NCBI GenBank assembly: GCA_964617565.1
Contig: CAZTYH010000006.1
Coordinates: 1 to 64,000, forward strand
Length of the DNA: 64,000 nucleotides
Direction: 5' to 3'
DNA from: JAKJGV01 sp964617565
GTDB lineage: Bacteria; Verrucomicrobiota; Kiritimatiellia; CAIQIC01; JAGNIJ01
Positions 59,817-64,000 of this stretch are shown in pieces. Both the position numbers and the translations under genes were made by a program. The notes below the pieces were generated by a model. The model did not search any database and had not been told where the DNA came from. It worked only from the letters and a program-made list of their open reading frames with translations. Numbering within the stretch: the stretch's first letter is position 1; each line of letters opens with the position of its first letter.

Positions 59817-60184
59817 GAGGTCGTTCCCGCTTCGTTTTTGAAAATGGCCACCGCATCCTCGCGCGTTTCGCACAGAACCAGCAGGGTTTCCAGCCCGAGT
59901 ACCGTGATCACGTTCCTGATTTTCGGGCGCACACCGTACATCACCAGCTTTCCCCTGTTGGTTCGGCACATCCGGCTCAAGGTGAAAAGCGCTCCGAGCC
60001 CGGTGCTGTTGACGTAGCTGAGCGCCGTGCAATCCAGGATTACCTGGGGCCCTTCGCATTCGCACAGCGGTTCCACCGTGGATTGAAAATCGCGAATACT
60101 GGAGGCATCAATGTCTCCCGACAGAAAAACGATGGAGGCGGCGCCAACCTTTTTCACGTCTAGACTGAGCGAAGGGCCCGGCAT
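59813..60184 (-). CDS. STAS-domain anti-sigma factor antagonist
   Basis: A 123-residue STAS protein of the SpoIIAA/RsbV type. LSGDIDASSIRDFQS begins the fold; the phospho-acceptor loop is VNSTGLGALFTL, where the Ser (about 60) is the expected target of the RsbW-like kinase encoded next. When unphosphorylated such proteins sequester the anti-sigma kinase. The two overlapping genes are clearly co-translated. Confidence 0.9.
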   Translation of the reverse strand: MPGPSLSLDVKKVGAASIVFLSGDIDASSIRDFQSTVEPLCECEGPQVILDCTALSYVNSTGLGALFTLSRMCRTNRGKLVMYGVRPKIRNVITVLGLETLLVLCETREDAVAIFKNEAGTTS

Positions 60185-60349
60185 ATTAAGTGTTCCGATA
60201 CGAAGGCCTCAGCCCTCTCGGCCGGACCTTCTTTAGTCTCTATATATGTAGCGTGCGCGGGCCTTCCTGTCGAGTGCGGCCCGGCAGATCTCGGATACCG
60301 CTTGCGTGGCTGCCGATCCTCGGCTATTGGTTTAAATAAGGAAAAGCAG

Positions 60350-61651
60350 ATGAAGAAAGCAAAAGTCGCCATTTTTCGCACAAGCCCGGCCACCGTTTTA
60401 ACCGATTACCACCGGATCATGAATCTGGCGGGCTACCAGGATGTATTGGCAAAAGACGCCGAAACCGCCCTCAAAATCAATATCAGCTGGCACTTTTTCT
60501 ATCCCGCAAGCTCAACCACCCCATGGCAGCTTGATGCGGTTATCCGGGCCATGAAGAAGGACGGGTATGATCCGGCAAAGATCCACGGTTGTCACAACCG
60601 GACCGTTGTAATTGATGCACACCTCGGCGAGCGCGAAAACAAGCAGGTCAACGTCACTGACCATCACGGGCTTAAGAATATCCATCTCTACGAAGGCGAA
60701 GAATGGATCAACGTGCGCGAGGCGGTGGGGGATCTGGCCAACAAGTTCCTTTGCCTGAACGAGGTTTATCCGGATGGGTTCATGATCCCGAAGCGCTTCA
60801 TCGGAGAAAACATCATCCATTTGCCCACGGTGAAAACGCATGTGTTCACCACGACCACCGGCGCGATGAAGAATGCATTCGGCGGTCTGCTGAACGAGCG
60901 GCGCCACTGGACGCACCCCGTCATTCACGAGACGCTCGTGGACCTGTTGATGATCCAGAAGAAGATTCATCGCGGCGTCTTTGCCGTGATGGATGGAACG
61001 TTTGCCGGCGATGGCCCCGGCCCGCGCTGCATGGTTCCGCACGTCAAGAATGTTATCCTCGCGTCGGCCGACCAGGTGGCCATTGATGCCGTCGCGGCGA
61101 AATTGATGGGGTTCGATCCCTTGAAGGACCTGAAATATGTGCGGCTTGCGCACGAGGCCGGGCTGGGTTGCGGTGACCCGCGCGATATCGAACTGGTGGG
61201 CGACCAGTCCGCCGCGAACGAGAACTGGCACTTCACCGGCCCGTTCAAGAAAATGACGTTTGCGAGCAGAATGCAGCACAAGATTTACTGGGGTCCGCTC
61301 AAGAAGCCGATCGAATGGTCCCTCAAAACCGTTCTCGCGCCGTGGGCCTATATCGCGAGCGTGTTGTATCACGACTCGTTCTGGTATCCCACGCATCAGA
61401 AAATCATCAAGGATATCCTGGGAAGCGATTGGGGCCGCCTGTTCCAGAATTGGGAAGCGCTGCAGCTTCCACCGGATGATATCGAGACCCGCGGCTGGAC
61501 GAACGTCGGTTCGACGCCCGCGGAACTCAAGCGCGACAGCATGAAGTATTTCAAGCAGTCGCTCAAAATCCTCGGCACCTGCGTAAAAGAGGCTCCTGAA
61601 TTTGCCGCGCGGAAGAGGCGGAAGAAGCAGGTTCAGGCAAAGGGGAGTTGA
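60350..61651 (+). CDS. DUF362 family protein
   Basis: A 433-residue protein starting KKAKVAIFRTSPATVLTDY, with IIHLPTVKTHVFTTTTGAMKN and GLLNERRHWTH, the core of DUF362. Conserved further blocks are FAVMDGTFAGDGPGPR and ASADQVAIDAVAAKLMGFDP. DUF362 proteins often carry ferredoxin domains, but no CxxCxxC cluster is present here. The activity is unknown. ATG 60350 follows AAGGAAAAGCAG; the frame continues to 60302. Confidence 0.88.
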   Translation: MKKAKVAIFRTSPATVLTDYHRIMNLAGYQDVLAKDAETALKINISWHFFYPASSTTPWQLDAVIRAMKKDGYDPAKIHGCHNRTVVIDAHLGERENKQVNVTDHHGLKNIHLYEGEEWINVREAVGDLANKFLCLNEVYPDGFMIPKRFIGENIIHLPTVKTHVFTTTTGAMKNAFGGLLNERRHWTHPVIHETLVDLLMIQKKIHRGVFAVMDGTFAGDGPGPRCMVPHVKNVILASADQVAIDAVAAKLMGFDPLKDLKYVRLAHEAGLGCGDPRDIELVGDQSAANENWHFTGPFKKMTFASRMQHKIYWGPLKKPIEWSLKTVLAPWAYIASVLYHDSFWYPTHQKIIKDILGSDWGRLFQNWEALQLPPDDIETRGWTNVGSTPAELKRDSMKYFKQSLKILGTCVKEAPEFAARKRRKKQVQAKGS

Positions 61652-61691
61652 GTAACGCCATTGAGATTCCCTTGGGGAATCGGAGGTGGTT

Positions 61692-61988
61692 ATGAAAGAA
61701 CAGAAGCCGGTCGAGATAGTTTGTTCCGCCTGCGGAAAGGATACGCTGCTGATCCGAAAGCCGAAGTATGACGGCTTCACCAAGGTCGGCGAGGAACTGA
61801 CCTGCTCATCCTGTGGGCACGAATATGAGGATGAGGCATCCGTGCCTTTTAAAGGTCGGAAGAAAATCGAAGTGTTCTCCGAAAACGATCGCTCCCGGCA
61901 GGTGAAAGTCTTTCGCGAAGGGGAGGCCGCCCGCCTTTGCCGTCATTGCGTCAGCTATGTCATTAATCCTTTTATGCAATGGTGCAGC
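61692..61988 (+). CDS. Zinc-ribbon protein, 3' truncated by gap
   Basis: About 99 codons before the gap. CSACGKD (about 12) and CSSCGHE (about 38) form a zinc ribbon; a third pair LCRHC lies near 82 and a WC near the gap edge. The protein is charged and likely soluble. It starts 40 bases after the DUF362 gene with an excellent GGAGGTGG site, so the two probably form an operon. Whether the sequence after the gap belongs to it is unknown. Confidence 0.7.
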
Positions 61989-62088
61989 NNNNNNNNNNNN
62001 NNNNNNNNNNNNNNNNNNNNNNNNNNNNNNNNNNNNNNNNNNNNNNNNNNNNNNNNNNNNNNNNNNNNNNNNNNNNNNNNNNNNNNNN
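61989..62088. other. Scaffold gap of 100 N
   Basis: Exactly 100 N between the zinc-ribbon gene and the convergent DUF2851 gene; both lose their 3' ends. Confidence 0.95.
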
Positions 62089-63449
62089 GGCGGATGATCG
62101 GGCCCAAGGAGCGCGAAAGCGGTTTGCCGGACCGTTCCGTTGTCCGAATCCGATGGCAGTCGGTCGAGTAATCCCTGGTTAAAGGGAGCCGGGCTTTTCT
62201 GCGTGGCGAGGAAAGGAATCAAAACGTTTAACACGATTTCATCAGCTCTCGATTTGCCGATCAATGCAACCGGCGCCTGTTGCGGCTTGCTTGAAAAACT
62301 GAAGCGGCGTGCCCAATAGCCGGCGTCCAGATTCTGCAGATCATCCGAGGCCAGCTCTTCGCAACGATCCGGATACGCCTGGGCGAGGTGCGCCCAGTGT
62401 GCATCGAGCGACTCCCGCCGGGTGAAAAGACTCGCCGCAGCCATGAGCCTTCGCAGCGGATGGTTCGCCGGCCGGATTCCTGCGGTTCGCCATGCCGTGG
62501 CCGGGAGCCTATGCGGTTCCCATCGCTCGCGCAGCTTCCACCAGCAGTCCCACAATCTCCTGACAAACGCACGGGTTTCGGCATCCCAGCGGTTCTGCAC
62601 GTGGTTGGGCAGAAGCCCGGCGACCCCTGCGAGGAGCGCGTAGGCGGCGAATGTATTGCATGCCGTTTCTTCGCGCAGCACGAGCAGGGGAACCGCGTCG
62701 GCCAGGTGGCGGAACGGGGCCTTGTTGTGTTTGTATCCCAGCGCGCAGAAAACCTCCTCATACAAGGTCTGTTCCGCGCCCGCCGCCTCGATCCGGACCT
62801 GTAACCGCGCGGCCTTTCGTCGCAGACGCTCTTCGCCCGCGGCGTCCAGCAGGGCGCCGATGGCATCAGGATCCCGGGAAGCAAGCCGCCTTGCGCAAGG
62901 CGTTGTCGCGCTGCGCGCGGCAAATGGATATGCGCTCACGTCAATCGCCCCGAAATCAAAACCCGGCGTCGCCGCGAGCGCGTCGCGCAGCGAAAGCTGG
63001 ATACAGCCGGCCGGCAATCCGTGGCCGGATGCGTCGCCCGGGAAATAAGAAATATGGAAACGGACGCGATTATAACGCGGATCGTTTGCGTGCCCGTGCG
63101 ATGCCCATCCCGATGGATCAACATGAATTTCCACGTCGCCGGCCATGCGCCGTCCACCGGGCTCGATGCGCGCAACGGCGCCGAGAAAATCCGGACCCGC
63201 TTCAAGGTTCCATACGCCAGGATTTTCGATTTGGACCTGTTCTCCTTTGGCGGTTTGCAGCCGCGGCGGTCTCAGGGCGGGATCAAACCAGACGCATTGC
63301 AGGTGCCGCTCGCTCCACGGATGGAACGACGAACAATTTCTGCTTTCCCGCACGCGCAAGGATTCCTGTGCTGCGGTGGGAGAATAGAGGGCTGCCCTCG
63401 GGAAAAAAGCATGCCCCTCTGCATTGTCACGTCCATACACTGAGATCAT
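62089..63449 (-). CDS. DUF2851 family protein, 3' truncated by gap
   Basis: About 453 codons of a DUF2851 protein; the C-terminus is lost in the gap. Family blocks are WSERHLQCVWFDPALRP, NPGVWNLEAGPDFLGAVARI, GDVEIHVDPSGWASHGH and YEEVFCALGYKHNKAPFRHL. Function is unknown. ATG 63449 is preceded by GGGAGG on the minus strand; a TTG at 63527 would add 26 residues without support. Confidence 0.85.
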
Positions 63450-63577
63450 GAAGCGCGGTCCTCCCTCGATCACTATGAAACATCCGGCCGGTACTTGCTG
63501 CCACGGGTGCTTTGCGGATGCAGGCAAGCCCCCGAAAAGAATAAGCCATGAGGCGGAGGTTCTTGAATGAACCGTCT

Positions 63578-64000
63578 TTACTTCGAGAGCAGGCCGGCCC
63601 GCTCGACTCGATCGCGATAATAATCACGGTTTATCAGCAGCACGTTTGTCCAACTGACGATCTTTCTCTGGAAGTGGGGCTGGTAGAAGGTCACCACGGC
63701 GAAATTGTGGTCCGTCAAGTATCGCAATACTTCATGAAACGGGGGTAGCCCCTTGTACATCTCCGAAAAGATGAGCTCGAAATAGATCAACCCGATCCTG
63801 TTCTCTCTCATCAGGCGTCCGCCACCCTTGAACACCTCGAAATCAAATCCCTGCGTGTCGGACTTCAGAAGGTGAACAAACTCGATTTTCTCCCGCTCGG
63901 CGAAAGAGTCCAGCGCGATGACCGGCACGTCGGTCGTTTTGATAATCTTTCCCCAGCATAACTCGCCCGGGGGAAGAAAAGAGCTCATGTCCGATTCGTC
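63578..64000 (-). CDS. FkbM-family methyltransferase, partial
   Basis: The C-terminal part of a SAM-dependent FkbM methyltransferase running off the window end. TTDVPVIALDSFA, then VHLLKSDTQGFDFEVFKGG and NRIGLIYFELIF are typical of the second half of the domain. Its start lies beyond base 64000; the Met near 63988 is probably internal. FkbM enzymes often methylate sugars in surface glycans. Confidence 0.8.
   Translation of the reverse strand, partial: DESDMSSFLPPGELCWGKIIKTTDVPVIALDSFAEREKIEFVHLLKSDTQGFDFEVFKGGGRLMRENRIGLIYFELIFSEMYKGLPPFHEVLRYLTDHNFAVVTFYQPHFQRKIVSWTNVLLINRDYYRDRVERAGLLSK

Noticed and set aside
62089..62171. Continuation of the zinc-ribbon gene after the third gap
   Set aside because: The gap length is unknown and the frame after it has no zinc-ribbon features; it is antisense to the DUF2851 gene.

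Overview
This 64 kb window reads as a chromosomal scaffold from an uncultured Gram-negative bacterium. It has three runs of exactly 100 N (41732-41831, 44357-44456, 61989-62088), which look like scaffold gaps of unknown true size. Lipid A and core genes (lpxK, waaF-like, an LpxC-like protein) imply an outer membrane. A PEP-CTERM protein, a full mevalonate operon, bacterial topoisomerase VI and many short palindromic intergenic repeats together suggest the PVC superphylum (Kiritimatiellota, Verrucomicrobiota or Lentisphaerota) or a neighbour. That placement is inference; no rRNA is present.

Layout. 1-9.5 kb is a plus-strand housekeeping run: PEP-CTERM protein, rpmE, a GxxExxY gene, prfA, prmC, a zinc-finger membrane protein, ffh, rpsP, khpA, trmD, rplS, rnhB, a YraN protein and a lytic transglycosylase. 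9.5-16.9 kb (minus) holds a LOG-like protein, asnS and a two-component pair whose kinase carries seven PAS domains. 17-21.5 kb (plus) holds a large glycoside-phosphorylase-like enzyme and a GH26-like hydrolase. 21.5-28.8 kb (minus) is tRNA-Phe and the mevalonate operon mvaA-(GxxExxY)-idi2-mvaS-two GHMP kinases-mvaD. 28.9-32.3 kb has tRNA-Ile(CAU), an Rnk-like protein, a beta-helix protein and a dienelactone-hydrolase-like protein. 32.4-38.8 kb (plus) has a leader RNA candidate, a DUF4914-like gene, purC, a Sua5-type gene, purE, an MFS transporter and a DUF2294 protein. 38.8-39.9 kb is a gene-free stretch of decayed repeats ending at tRNA-Pro. 40-45.3 kb has a zinc-finger membrane protein, the LpxC-like gene and top6B-(GxxExxY)-top6A. 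45.4-64 kb has hypothetical genes, a RAM-domain protein, ORF6N, ychF, hemW, an envelope operon (lpxK, waaF, ArnT-like), trmB, an FHA protein, thrC, a MobA-like protein, a lipoprotein, an anti-sigma/STAS pair, DUF362, DUF2851 and a partial FkbM methyltransferase.

The most interesting signal lies between the genes. All three GxxExxY genes (PD-(D/E)XK nuclease-like) sit alone between inverted repeats made of quasi-tandem short words, inside otherwise conserved operons and in the operon's own direction (rpmE/prfA, mvaA/idi2, top6B/top6A). Related inverted repeats without a gene occur at five or more other intergenic sites. This looks like a family of roughly 0.5 kb mobile cassettes plus empty derivatives. 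A second signal is a 19-bp module (CCGCCAAAGGCGGACAAGT and variants) inserted exactly near the apex of unrelated palindromes, in either orientation.
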